From NCBI GenBank assembly GCA_964196275.1, contig CAXMSN010000079.1:1-17758 (forward strand): a stretch of 17,758 bases of DNA, in the 5' to 3' direction. This stretch comes from UBA5794 sp964196275. Its GTDB lineage: Bacteria; Actinomycetota; Acidimicrobiia; Spongiisociales; UBA5794. The notes under the pieces were generated by a model that saw only the letters and a program-made list of their open reading frames with translations, did not search any database and was not told the DNA's origin. Shown here in pieces: positions 1 to 7,940 of the stretch. How positions within the stretch are numbered: position 1 is the stretch's first letter; each line of letters opens with the position of its first letter. A program made the position numbers and the translations under genes.

Positions 1-1
1 C

Positions 2-685
2 GTTTCACGGTTCGTTCAGATCTCGTCTCCGTCTGTCGCCCACTCCGGCACATCACTCGTCGGAGTGTCGGCGGGTACGGCGGATCCGACCACAACGAGA
101 GGCCACTACGCCACAAGCAAGGCGATGGCTGAACTCATCGCCCTGGCTGCCGATTCGGCGGACATGTCTGTCGTCGCCTTGAGACCCCACCTGATATGGG
201 GACCCGGGGATACGCAGTTGGTTGGCAGGATCGTGGAGCGGGCGAGGGAGGGGCGCCTGGCGGTCATCGGAGCGGGCGCCGCACTGATCGACACCACGTA
301 CGTAGATAACGCGGCGTCGGCGGTGGTCGCCGCACTCGACCGCGCCCCAGATCTCGGTGGGAGAGCGCTCGTGGTTACGAACGGGCAGCCAAGGCCCGTT
401 CGAGAACTCATCAATCGGATCGTGATGTCTGCAGATCTCGAGCCGCCGACGATGAAGGTGCCCTATCCCGTGGCTCGAGCAGGCGGACGAGCAGCGGAGC
501 GGATCTGGGACCGTCGCTCGACCGAGAGCGAGCCCCCCATGACCAGCTTCCTTGCCGAGCAACTCGGTACCGCACACTGGTTCGATCAGCGGGAAACCCG
601 CAGCGCACTGCAATGGGAACCGACCGTGAGCCTGTCGGAAGGCTTCGATCGGCTCGAAGCCTGGTATTCCGCAACATCCCAGTAG
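2..685 (+). CDS. 3-beta-hydroxysteroid dehydrogenase/isomerase-like SDR, 5'-truncated by window
   Basis: Extended short-chain dehydrogenase/reductase of the NAD-dependent epimerase/3-beta-HSD family, acting on a sterol-like or other hydroxylated substrate in the cytosol. The reading frame is open to the left window edge, so the N-terminal Rossmann part (about 100 residues with the GxxGxxG dinucleotide site) lies outside. What is visible is the active-site half. A Ser-Ser strand end (QISSPSVAHSG) is followed by the catalytic YxxxK as YATSK (Tyr36/Lys40 of the visible 227 residues), then the family segment LRPHLIWGPGD and the C-terminal substrate-binding region. The GTG at 65 is an internal codon, because the conserved SSPSVAHSG lies upstream of it. 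The stop is TAG at 683-685. The gene converges on the ferritin-like gene with a 45-base gap. Fold and class are clear; the true substrate is not. Confidence 0.85.
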   Translation, partial: VSRFVQISSPSVAHSGTSLVGVSAGTADPTTTRGHYATSKAMAELIALAADSADMSVVALRPHLIWGPGDTQLVGRIVERAREGRLAVIGAGAALIDTTYVDNAASAVVAALDRAPDLGGRALVVTNGQPRPVRELINRIVMSADLEPPTMKVPYPVARAGGRAAERIWDRRSTESEPPMTSFLAEQLGTAHWFDQRETRSALQWEPTVSLSEGFDRLEAWYSATSQ

Positions 686-730
686 TTCTGGCGCTCGTCA
701 GACCAGGCTGATGGAGCGTGGCCTGCAGTC

Positions 731-1786
731 TCAGCCGCAGAAACTTCGGACACGTGTGGCAGCGTCCGCCAGCTCAGGCTGCGTGGATACGGCCTGCTCG
801 AGCATCTCGGCCGTCTCTTCCCATGGATCCTTGGTGAAGCGATACGTCTCGAAAGTCGGACATGCGTTCTGTCCTTCGCCGATCGGAATCTGCACGAGTT
901 GGCGGGCCACGGGCGAGAGTGCGTCTGACATCAGCGTGTACAGCCGACCGATTCGCTCACCCTGGTCGTGGACACCGGAGAAGAGGTCGCCCATGGTTAC
1001 GTACACCAAGCCATAGAGGGCGTTGAAGGCATCGGACAACGGGCGAACCGACTCCGGGAAGGCCTCGGTAGTTGGACTCGACATCACTGGCCACACATCC
1101 CCGATCGGGCTCCCCCCGTCGGCGATCTGCTTGAACTTGTAGTAGTGGGTGAGTTCCTGGTGTGAGGGGTCGGCCCAGCGGTGGTCCTTCAGGCCCTCAC
1201 CTTGGTCGATGATGATCTCAAGCGCACGGTCCGCCGTTGTCTTGCTGTCGATGAGCATGAGCCCACCGCTGTCCTCCGCATCGAACTTGACAGGTGCGTA
1301 GAACGAGGCGTCGCTGAGTTGCCTGTGCGCTTGAGGGTCATCGAAGACGTTCGTCGATGGATCGAGACCTCTGACAGCGTTCTCAAGCGCTGCGTAGAAC
1401 TGACCGAGCGTTTCGTAGATGTCGTCTTCCGGTGGGGCGCCAGCGGCCTGAGGGCTCTCGATGGCCATGAACACATCACGGATCAGCTCAGGAGTACACC
1501 TTCCGAGCGCAAGCATGAGGTCTGGTGTGTGGTGTGCCATCAGGCTGGGATATGAAGGGATCGTGTCCGCGCTGAAGTCGGGCTCACCACCGATCGCAAG
1601 CAGGAGGTTGGTGACGAGGCATGCGTGGAGCATCTCTTCGACAACGACGCTTGCGATCAGCCTGGCAGCGTCGGAATCCTGGTCCTTGATCGAGTACATG
1701 GCGAAGAGGTACGGAGGGATCGTTGAGAGCTCAACCTTCGTTGCCAAGAGAAGATGTTCACGGACGTCTTCAACGGTGTGTGCCAT
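731..1786 (-). CDS. Ferritin-like domain protein (iminophenyl-pyruvate dimer synthase/VioB-type fold)
   Basis: About 351 residues. The N-terminal two thirds match the ferritin-like domain seen in VioB/RebD/StaD-type enzymes and in many stand-alone bacterial proteins. Visible candidate metal ligands are Glu19 (VELSTIPPYL), Glu50/Glu51 and His54 (VVEEMLHACLV), then a QGEG segment near 195-198 and a second ExxH (HQELTHYYKF, Glu211/His214). This is the helical-bundle di-metal pattern. The C-terminal third is an extra helical region of unknown role. I chose the ATG at 1786: a GGGAG lies 8-9 bases upstream and the conserved helix begins at once, whereas the 20 extra codons upstream look non-coding. 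No bisindole-pathway partners (RebO, VioA, VioC, VioD, VioE) lie nearby, so pigment synthesis is not supported. A general oxidoreductase or peroxide-handling role is equally possible. Confidence 0.75.
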   Translation of the reverse strand: MAHTVEDVREHLLLATKVELSTIPPYLFAMYSIKDQDSDAARLIASVVVEEMLHACLVTNLLLAIGGEPDFSADTIPSYPSLMAHHTPDLMLALGRCTPELIRDVFMAIESPQAAGAPPEDDIYETLGQFYAALENAVRGLDPSTNVFDDPQAHRQLSDASFYAPVKFDAEDSGGLMLIDSKTTADRALEIIIDQGEGLKDHRWADPSHQELTHYYKFKQIADGGSPIGDVWPVMSSPTTEAFPESVRPLSDAFNALYGLVYVTMGDLFSGVHDQGERIGRLYTLMSDALSPVARQLVQIPIGEGQNACPTFETYRFTKDPWEETAEMLEQAVSTQPELADAATRVRSFCG

Positions 1787-1910
1787 GTTGTGAGTCTCCC
1801 CTGGGCGTGTGGGTAGGAACATAACCGTCGTCGTTACGGTCCGCATGCGTCAGGGGCCCGACTGTCCGGTTCTGTACCATGCTGCAAGACTGTCGGAGGG
1901 AGGTCGCTCG
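1787..1910. promoter_or_regulatory. Divergent promoter region between ferritin-like and VOC genes
   Basis: These 124 bases separate two divergent start codons and must hold both promoters. I see an 8-base palindrome CGCATGCG at 1842-1849 and a TGTACCAT stretch at 1873-1880 that could hold a plus-strand -10 (TACCAT). No convincing -35 accompanies it. Divergent spacing suggests that the ferritin-like and VOC genes may share control. Confidence 0.35.
1895..1903 (+). promoter_or_regulatory. Strong ribosome binding site that sets the VOC start
   Basis: GGAGGGAGG ends 7 bases before the ATG at 1911. It fixes that codon as the start rather than upstream in-frame codons near 1809. Confidence 0.7.
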
Positions 1911-2303
1911 ATGCACGTCAAGGGAATCATTTGGATCGGGTCTGCGACCGAAGATCGAAAGCGAACCGCTGCCTTCTTCGCCGATCGTCTTGGAATGAAC
2001 CTCGTTGTTGACGTTCCAGGCTTCAGTCGGCTGACGACCGACAACGGCGATCTCCTTGAGATCTTCGGATCGGACTCTACTGAGCACGACCATCTCGACA
2101 CCGGACCCGTGGCAGGACTCTGGGTCGACGACATCCTCGGTGCACATGCCGAACTGACTGAGGCCGATGTCGAAGGTGTCACCGCTATCGAACGCGGCCC
2201 GGACGGGCACCGCTGGTTCTACTTCAAGGCTCCCGACGGCAACTTCTACGAACTGTGCGAGCACCCCCGCCCGAGACCCGTGAAGGGGACTAAGACGGAG
2301 TAG
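1911..2303 (+). CDS. VOC (glyoxalase/bleomycin resistance) superfamily protein
   Basis: A 130-residue single-domain vicinal-oxygen-chelate protein. The paired beta-alpha-beta-beta-beta repeats are visible: the first runs from about residue 3 to 50 (GIIWIGSATEDRKRTAAFF ... LLEIFG) and the second from about 65 to 120 (VAGLWVDDI ... FKAPDGNFYEL). The two conserved Glu positions are present (LLEIF and FYELCEH). The His that usually begins each half is absent: GIIWIG and PVAGLWV stand where a leading H would be expected. Metal binding may therefore be non-standard or lost, making a binding or scavenging role as likely as catalysis. The start is fixed by a strong ribosome site at 1895-1903. The 3' end overlaps the convergent cyclase-ATPase gene by 14 bases. 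Substrate unknown. Confidence 0.8.
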   Translation: MHVKGIIWIGSATEDRKRTAAFFADRLGMNLVVDVPGFSRLTTDNGDLLEIFGSDSTEHDHLDTGPVAGLWVDDILGAHAELTEADVEGVTAIERGPDGHRWFYFKAPDGNFYELCEHPRPRPVKGTKTE

Positions 2304-5043
2304 ATGCGCTTGCTCGTCCGAGGAGCGCGTTCACGGCGCTGTCAAAAGACGTCGAGGAACCTTTGTCGAATGCGCTCTCGTAGTCCGATTCGCCCAACTC
2401 CGGCCGGATCGACTCCAGCGCTTCAAGAGCGTTATCCCTGATGGATGCGCTTCCAGAGAACATCTGTTGTGTGCTGACCGGGTCCGCGCACACAGTCGCG
2501 AGCAGCTCGACCGCTTCGATCTTGCGCCCGGTGGACGACCACACGCCAGCAAGCTTCGCCATCATGCCAAGCATGTCTCGAAGCATGCCCATGGTCTCGG
2601 CGGTCCGAATGCTGTCGATGTAGGCATCCTCCGCTTCGGGGAATCGCTCAACGGCTGCGTTGGCATCTCCAACGACTTCCTGTGCGACGACCATGCCCCT
2701 TGGGTAGTTGATATCCGTTGCTCGTCTCACCTGGCGGGCGGACAGTTCGATCGAATCCTCAGGTCGCCCGCTGTTGGTGGCGATCATCGCCTGCAACCAC
2801 AGCGTCCACGTCATGAAGTAGTGGTCGTCGAGCCGATCGAAGACAGTGTGCGCCTCTGCAAGCAGTTCCGTCGCGACGTCGAACTGGCCGCCGAGCACAT
2901 ATCCGAACGACAGCCAGTTCTTGAACCCGCTCACCCAAAAATCATGGTCCACGCCCTCGTAGGCGTCCAAGAGCGGTCGCAGCAGTTCGATTATGTCGTT
3001 CGATCGACCCAGATATCCGTATCCCAAGGCGACGGTGGTCGTTACAAGGAACCGATTGACGGGATGAGCTGAGTCAGGGAGGCGGTCCAGGGCGGCTGCG
3101 GCGAGGTTCGTGCCGTGCTCGGCTTGGCCCATGAGGATGAGGTAGTACGCCATCGACGCCTGTGCCGTGGCGAGAACGGACTCGGTCGCTTCCTCTTGTG
3201 GATCCTCGCCGAATTCGCTCAGTACCTCCCCAAAGAGAGTGACCCCGCCCGGGTACCAACCGCGCAGTTCGTAGACGGTCATGAACGCGGGGATGAACTT
3301 CTGGATGCCTTCAACGTTGTGTGTTGTGAGCATGTGTCGGAAAGCGGATCTGCTGTTGTCGATATCCGCCTCGACGGTCTCAACCATCTTGATCTGCTCG
3401 GCGACGGGGAAGAGTAAGACAGCGTCGTCCATCAACTCAGCGAAGTAGTCGGCATGGGCTTGCTCCACTTCGCGACAGCGGTCGGCGTCCTGCTGTAGCT
3501 CGTCCTCTGCATATTGACGCAACAGTTCGTGCACGGTGTAGCGACCCGACTCCGGGTTCGGCACCACAAGAGACTTGTTCGCAAGGCCCGCGAGGTTCCG
3601 CAGCGATGCACCAGCCACCCGCTCGGCTGCTTCGCGTGTGAACCCACCGCGGAACACGGAGAGCGCCGCGAACACACTTCGCTCACTCTCGTCGAGCAAA
3701 GACCATGAGTACTCGAACACGGCACGGATGCTGCGGTGGCGATCCGGGACGTCGCCCATCTCGGTCTCGAGGAAGTCCAGGCTCTTCTCGATCTCCTCGG
3801 AGATCTCCCTCACGTTGAGCATGTCGGCCCATGCGGCTGCCAGCAGGATCGCGAGCGGCAGGCCACCAGTGAGTGTGAGGATGCTGCGCACCGCTTCGAG
3901 ATCATCAGTTCCGAGAGCGAAACCTGGCTGGGCCCTCGTGGCGCCGTCGACGAACAGGATGACTCCGCTGGTCTGGAACGCGTCCTCCGACGATTCCCAC
4001 GATGTGTCGAGCCCGTCAAGTGTGTACGTGGTCTCGCTTTGGAGTCTGAGCTTCTCGCGGGACGTGGCGATAGCCGTGACGTTCGGTGCCGCGCTGAGAA
4101 TGTTGCCGATGAGCACCGCTCCCTCGGTTACGTGCTCGAAGTTGTCGAAGACGAGAAGCTGCGTCTTCCCTGCGAGATAGGTGAGGAGTTGGGGTTCGAG
4201 TTCATCGTCAGCCGAAAGCCCGAGGCTGAGCGACTCGGCCACCGTCTGGACGATGTCCTCTCCACTACTGATGTCGGCGAGAGCGATGAAGAAGACGCCA
4301 TCGGGGTACTGGTGCGATAGGTCGGCTGCGGCCTGGATCGCCAGCCGTGTCTTTCCGCAGCCACCGGGTGCAAGGATCGTCAGAAGACGTGTTCTCGTGA
4401 GTAGCTCTGTGACTTCGTCGAGTTCGACCTCCCGGCCGATGAAGTCTGTGAGCTGCTCTGGAAGGTTGTTGGGAATCGCGTTGAGCGAAAGCAGCGCAGG
4501 GAAGTCGTTCTGGAGTCCCTCGATCTCAAGTTGGTACACGTGCTCGGGACGGGTCAGGTCCTTCAGGCCATGTTCACCCATGTCGCGGATCGTCACACCA
4601 TCAGGGAGGCTGTCCTGCACAAGTTCCCATGTGGCCCGCGAGATGATGGTTTGGCCGCCGTGTGCGATGCCGCGGAGTCTCGCTGCACGGTTGACAGTCG
4701 ATCCGTAGTAGTCGCCGTCGTCGAGTTCAGCGGTCCCCGTGTGAAGCGACACTCTCACCAGGAGAGGAGAGGGGGTAACCCAGTCCACATCCACCAACCG
4801 ACGCTGCATCTCCGCAACACCCGCCACTGCATCGACTGCAGACTGGAACACGATGAACCGGCTGTCTCCCTCACCCCGAGGCTTGACAGTGACGCCACCG
4901 TGCTCGTTCGCCGCGCCAACCACTGCCACGTCATGCTGTGCGAGCGCCTCAAGCATCAACTCGGGCGACTCTTCCCAGGCATGGGTGCTTCCTTGAACAT
5001 CGGTGAACAGGAACGTCACTGTCCCCTGTGGCATGGTTTGCAT
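2290..5043 (-). CDS. Adenylate cyclase - STAND (AfsR-like) ATPase - TPR multidomain protein
   Basis: About 917 residues, cytosolic. Residues 5-175 are a class III cyclase domain with metal Asp15 (FTDVQGST) and Asp60 (GEGD), adenine-type Lys54 and Asp111 (GDYYG), and transition-state Asn118/Arg122 (VNRAARL), so it looks able to make cAMP. Residues 195-440 form a STAND NTPase with Walker A APGGCGKT (225-232), Walker B LLVFDN (Asp299), ATSRE (about 326-330) and GLPLA (393-397). Residues from about 540 to 880 are TPR-like helices. No DNA-binding domain is visible, unlike AfsR or MalT. The start could be TTG 5052, ATG 5043 or ATG 5034; AGGA nine bases before 5043 favours ATG 5043. It follows the PfkB gene by 60 bases on the same strand, suggesting co-transcription. 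The stop overlaps the convergent VOC gene. The ligand sensed is unknown. Confidence 0.88.
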   Translation of the reverse strand: MQTMPQGTVTFLFTDVQGSTHAWEESPELMLEALAQHDVAVVGAANEHGGVTVKPRGEGDSRFIVFQSAVDAVAGVAEMQRRLVDVDWVTPSPLLVRVSLHTGTAELDDGDYYGSTVNRAARLRGIAHGGQTIISRATWELVQDSLPDGVTIRDMGEHGLKDLTRPEHVYQLEIEGLQNDFPALLSLNAIPNNLPEQLTDFIGREVELDEVTELLTRTRLLTILAPGGCGKTRLAIQAAADLSHQYPDGVFFIALADISSGEDIVQTVAESLSLGLSADDELEPQLLTYLAGKTQLLVFDNFEHVTEGAVLIGNILSAAPNVTAIATSREKLRLQSETTYTLDGLDTSWESSEDAFQTSGVILFVDGATRAQPGFALGTDDLEAVRSILTLTGGLPLAILLAAAWADMLNVREISEEIEKSLDFLETEMGDVPDRHRSIRAVFEYSWSLLDESERSVFAALSVFRGGFTREAAERVAGASLRNLAGLANKSLVVPNPESGRYTVHELLRQYAEDELQQDADRCREVEQAHADYFAELMDDAVLLFPVAEQIKMVETVEADIDNSRSAFRHMLTTHNVEGIQKFIPAFMTVYELRGWYPGGVTLFGEVLSEFGEDPQEEATESVLATAQASMAYYLILMGQAEHGTNLAAAALDRLPDSAHPVNRFLVTTTVALGYGYLGRSNDIIELLRPLLDAYEGVDHDFWVSGFKNWLSFGYVLGGQFDVATELLAEAHTVFDRLDDHYFMTWTLWLQAMIATNSGRPEDSIELSARQVRRATDINYPRGMVVAQEVVGDANAAVERFPEAEDAYIDSIRTAETMGMLRDMLGMMAKLAGVWSSTGRKIEAVELLATVCADPVSTQQMFSGSASIRDNALEALESIRPELGESDYESAFDKGSSTSFDSAVNALLGRASASTPS

Positions 5044-5103
5044 AGTGGGCAATCCTAGGTGGTTCTCCTCGGAGCGTTCACACCCGGCGGATCAGATGCG
5101 GCA

Positions 5104-5991
5104 TCAAGCGCCGAGTTCCCGTCTCCACGGTGGGTTGGCGCCCTGTCGACCGCACACGATCGCGGCCGCCAACAACGCGGCGTCTGCGATCTCTAGAAAC
5201 GCTGACTTCTCCAACGACCTCAGAGAACCACGAGTCACGACATCCCGTTCGTGAAGTCCGCACAAGATGGCGCCAGTGAACGTGTCGCCGGCTCCCACGG
5301 TGTCGACGACTTCCGCTCTGACCCCCTGTCGCGTCTCGGACCACGACGGTGTGAAGATCTCACAGCCCTCGGCACCTTTCGTGACGATCACCGCTTCGAC
5401 TCCGTTGTCGATCAGTTCGGCTGCCACCGAGTCGATTGACCGACCAGGCCAGATCCATGCGAGGTCCTCATCTGAGCATCGGTAAAGCGACACCTGCCGA
5501 AGCCAACGTTCATGCCATCGGTCCCACTCGTCACGGTCATCGACGATCGTCGGCCGTACGTTGGGGTCGAGCGAGACGAGTCCTGGGGATCGCTCGATGA
5601 GTTCCGCGAGGACGGTGGCTGTCCTCCCGAGGTACATGCCGAACGTCCCGCCGTGGACGATGTGGGGACCCGGTCCGAGCGGAGAGAGGTCGGCACGGGA
5701 AAGGTTGGCCTCGGCGGTGTCGTCGGCCTCGAATCGGAACGAAGGTGTCGGATCGAGTGTCACGATGGCCCTGGCGGTCGGCTCTGCTCCCCTTTCTACG
5801 AGGCTGGTATCGACGCCGGACTTCTCCAGGTGCTTCATAAGAATCCCGCCATAGCGGTCGTCCGATATGCGACCGAGGTAAGCGGTGGGCGCACCGAGAC
5901 GGGCTGCCGCAACCGCGACATTGATATTCGACCCACCGGGGACTGGCTCAGGCATCAAATCGATGACAGCGTCTCCGCAGGTAACGATCAT
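5104..5991 (-). CDS. PfkB-family carbohydrate kinase (fructokinase-like)
   Basis: About 295 residues. Ribokinase-fold sugar kinase that transfers phosphate from ATP to a sugar hydroxyl. The first PfkB signature region is visible as GGSNINVAVAAARLG (from about residue 19) and the second as DTVGAGDTFTGA, with the GAGD catalytic base near Asp236. Length and the NxxVAAARLG pattern fit bacterial fructokinases, but a 2-keto-3-deoxygluconate or ribokinase-like specificity cannot be excluded from motifs alone. I chose the ATG at 5991 because the Rossmann-like strand MIVTCGDAVIDL begins there, with a weak GACGAGACG upstream; the 38 extra upstream codons carry no conserved pattern. It diverges from the GH13 gene, so the two probably respond to the same sugar. 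The kinase would act on the monosaccharide released by that enzyme. It precedes the cyclase-ATPase gene by 60 bases. Confidence 0.87.
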   Translation of the reverse strand: MIVTCGDAVIDLMPEPVPGGSNINVAVAAARLGAPTAYLGRISDDRYGGILMKHLEKSGVDTSLVERGAEPTARAIVTLDPTPSFRFEADDTAEANLSRADLSPLGPGPHIVHGGTFGMYLGRTATVLAELIERSPGLVSLDPNVRPTIVDDRDEWDRWHERWLRQVSLYRCSDEDLAWIWPGRSIDSVAAELIDNGVEAVIVTKGAEGCEIFTPSWSETRQGVRAEVVDTVGAGDTFTGAILCGLHERDVVTRGSLRSLEKSAFLEIADAALLAAAIVCGRQGANPPWRRELGA

Positions 5992-6163
5992 CGTCTCGTC
6001 ACTACGGATGAGGCGTTTGAACGCTTCGGCACCGGGGCTTCGTGTGGATGCGAGTCCTTGTGGGCGAAGCAGTTCACGAGAGCACACTACACGTCGATTC
6101 TGCAACGGTCCCCGGCGGGTTGGAGAGCAGGTCTGGGGACGACTCCCGTCCTAATCTGCTCGC
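5992..6163. promoter_or_regulatory. Divergent control region of PfkB kinase and GH13 glucosidase
   Basis: These 172 bases separate the two divergent starts. A perfect 5+5-base dyad, GCGTTTGAACGC, lies at 6013-6024, 22 bases before the kinase start, where a LacI-type repressor could sit. A plus-strand -10 lies at the other end, listed separately. The placement fits joint control of both genes, but the operator role is inference. Confidence 0.35.
6152..6157 (+). promoter_or_regulatory. -10 element of a probable leaderless GH13 transcript
   Basis: TAATCT ends six bases before the ATG at 6164, so transcription would start at or next to the A of the start codon. No Shine-Dalgarno sequence precedes that ATG. 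This is the arrangement known for leaderless genes in Actinobacteria. No good -35 hexamer is visible about 17 bases upstream. Confidence 0.45.
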
Positions 6164-7798
6164 ATGAGCACTCGACAAGAACGCAAGAAACCCTGGTGGC
6201 ACGAGGCCGTCTTCTACCAGATCTATCCGCTGAGCTTCGCTGATTCTGATGGCGATGGGTACGGCGATCTCGACGGGATCACTTCCAGGCTCGACTATCT
6301 CTCCGACACGCTTGGCGTCGATGCCATCTGGATGTCCCCGTTCTTCAAGAGCCCGATGAACGACTGGGGATACGACATCTCCGATCACACCGATGTTGAC
6401 CCGCTGTTCGGCAACCTCGATGGCGCACGCAGGCTGGTCGACGCTGCACACGATCGGGGTATGAGAGTGATCATCGACTACGTGATGAACCACTCGTCCG
6501 ACGAGCACCCGTGGTTCGTGGAGTCGCGGTCGTCACGTGACAACCCGAAGCGGGACTGGTACGTGTGGCGCGATGGCAAGCCTGATGGAAGCCCTCCGAC
6601 GAACTGGGTGAGCGTGTTCAGCGGGCCGTCCTGGACCTTCGACGAGACGACGGACCAGTGGTACCGCAACACCTATCTGGCATCCCAGCCAGATCTCAAC
6701 TGGAGAAATCCCGAACTTGTCGAAGCGATGCTCGACGTTGCGAGGTTCTGGCTCGACATGGGGGTCGATGGGTTCCGTGTGGATGCGGCCCACCAGATGA
6801 TGAAGGACCCGGAGGAGCGCGACAATCCACCAGTCCCCGACGACTGGCAGCGACCGTTCAAAGACATGGGGGAGTACGACGAGTTCGTCCACCTGTACGA
6901 CCTTGGTCACCCTGACGTCCACGACGCACATCGTGCGTTCCAGGCGGTGCTCGACGAGTATCCGCACGATCCGATGAGCGTCGGCGAGATCCATATCTTC
7001 GATCTGCCCGAGTGGGCTTCGTACTACGGGCACGACTTCGACCAGTTCTCGATGCCGTTCAACTTCCACCTCATGGCGTGCGACTGGAACGCACGAAGCG
7101 TGAGAGCCCTCGTCGAGGCCGTGCACTGGAACGTACCAGCGGGCGGATGGACGAACTGGACGCTCGGTAACCACGACGAGATCAGGCTTGCGTCCCGGCT
7201 TCCAGGCGGTCAGGAGCGTCTTGCGGCTCTTCTGCTTCTATCTCTTCGCGGGACGCCGTTCCTCTACTATGGCGATGAACTCGGCATGAAACAGACATCG
7301 GTGTCGGCTGACGAGAAGAAGGACCCTTGGGGCGACAATGTCGAGTACCTCTCACGGGATGGCGAACGCACCCCGATGCAGTGGAACTCAGGGCCCAATG
7401 CAGGCTTCGCGGTAGAGGGAACGAAGCCTTGGCTGCCTGTCGCTGACGACTATCAGACGGTCAACGTCGACTCAGCCCTCACGGACTCCGACTCGACGCT
7501 CAACATGTACCGGCGTCTCCTCGTCGTGCGTCGTGAATCGGAAGCACTTCGCTTCGGATCGTTCATGGCCCATCCGAGCTCCTCCGAGGACGTCTTCGTG
7601 TACCGACGTGAATCAGATCACGAGACGGTCTCGGTTGCTTTGAACTTCTCCGAGGAGACACGCTCCGTCAAACTGCGATCAGGCCGCATCATCTTCTCCA
7701 CCTTCTCTTCAGAGAGGTCGGAGAGGTTCCGCGATGAACTTTCGCTGCAACCAGGCGAGGGTGCCATCGTCCTGCACCGCGAGCGTCCTCTTCTCTGA
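6164..7798 (+). CDS. GH13 alpha-glucosidase
   Basis: 544 residues, cytosolic (no signal peptide). Hydrolyses alpha-glucosidic bonds in short oligosaccharides. The TIM barrel shows all GH13 regions: YQIYPLSFADSDGDGYGDL with an Asp-rich calcium-type loop (27-35), region I DYVMNHS (105-111), region II GFRVDAAH with nucleophile Asp207, region III VGEIHIF with acid/base Glu275, and region IV LGNHDE with Asp338. A beta-sandwich follows after about residue 455. The length and the YQIYPxSF/GDGxGDL start are typical of alpha-glucosidases and oligo-1,6-glucosidases rather than endo-amylases. The ATG at 6164 has no ribosome site but a -10 seven bases upstream, so it is probably leaderless. With the divergent fructokinase-like gene and the downstream CUT1 transporter it fits intracellular breakdown of an imported alpha-glucoside. 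Whether that is sucrose, maltose or trehalose is not decided by sequence. Confidence 0.93.
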   Translation: MSTRQERKKPWWHEAVFYQIYPLSFADSDGDGYGDLDGITSRLDYLSDTLGVDAIWMSPFFKSPMNDWGYDISDHTDVDPLFGNLDGARRLVDAAHDRGMRVIIDYVMNHSSDEHPWFVESRSSRDNPKRDWYVWRDGKPDGSPPTNWVSVFSGPSWTFDETTDQWYRNTYLASQPDLNWRNPELVEAMLDVARFWLDMGVDGFRVDAAHQMMKDPEERDNPPVPDDWQRPFKDMGEYDEFVHLYDLGHPDVHDAHRAFQAVLDEYPHDPMSVGEIHIFDLPEWASYYGHDFDQFSMPFNFHLMACDWNARSVRALVEAVHWNVPAGGWTNWTLGNHDEIRLASRLPGGQERLAALLLLSLRGTPFLYYGDELGMKQTSVSADEKKDPWGDNVEYLSRDGERTPMQWNSGPNAGFAVEGTKPWLPVADDYQTVNVDSALTDSDSTLNMYRRLLVVRRESEALRFGSFMAHPSSSEDVFVYRRESDHETVSVALNFSEETRSVKLRSGRIIFSTFSSERSERFRDELSLQPGEGAIVLHRERPLL

Positions 7799-7804
7799 AA
7801 TGGG

Positions 7805-7824
7805 CGCATATGTGCCGTTATGCG
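7805..7824. repeat. Dyad repeat copy A (GH13/monooxygenase junction)
   Basis: CGCATATGTGCCGTTATGCG, an inverted repeat with CGCATA/TATGCG arms and an 8-base centre. It lies 6 bases after the GH13 stop and between the convergent GH13 and monooxygenase genes. It differs from copy C only at two adjacent central bases (TT against CC). It could be a terminator-like or extragenic palindrome, or a protein binding site; no U-tract follows. Confidence 0.6.
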
Positions 7825-7940
7825 TGCTTAGGAGTTCCACTCGGGTCAGGGACTCGTTGAGGTCGACGGCCCGATACACACCTTCAACCCACTCATTGCA
7901 GTGTTTCGGCGATGAGTTCCGTTTGAGTGATTTGTCGCTG

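Noticed and set aside
704..725. CAGGC/GCCTG hairpin between the SDR and ferritin-like genes
   Set aside because: Five-base stem with a 12-base loop; expected by chance at this GC content.
731..1786. Violacein or rebeccamycin-type pigment cluster
   Set aside because: Only the VioB-fold protein is present; no tryptophan oxidase or downstream monooxygenase partners adjoin it, and the 7941-9191 flavoprotein belongs to a different class and neighbourhood.
1842..1849. CGCATGCG palindrome as a fifth dyad copy
   Set aside because: Only 8 bases with no central spacer; too short to group with A-D.
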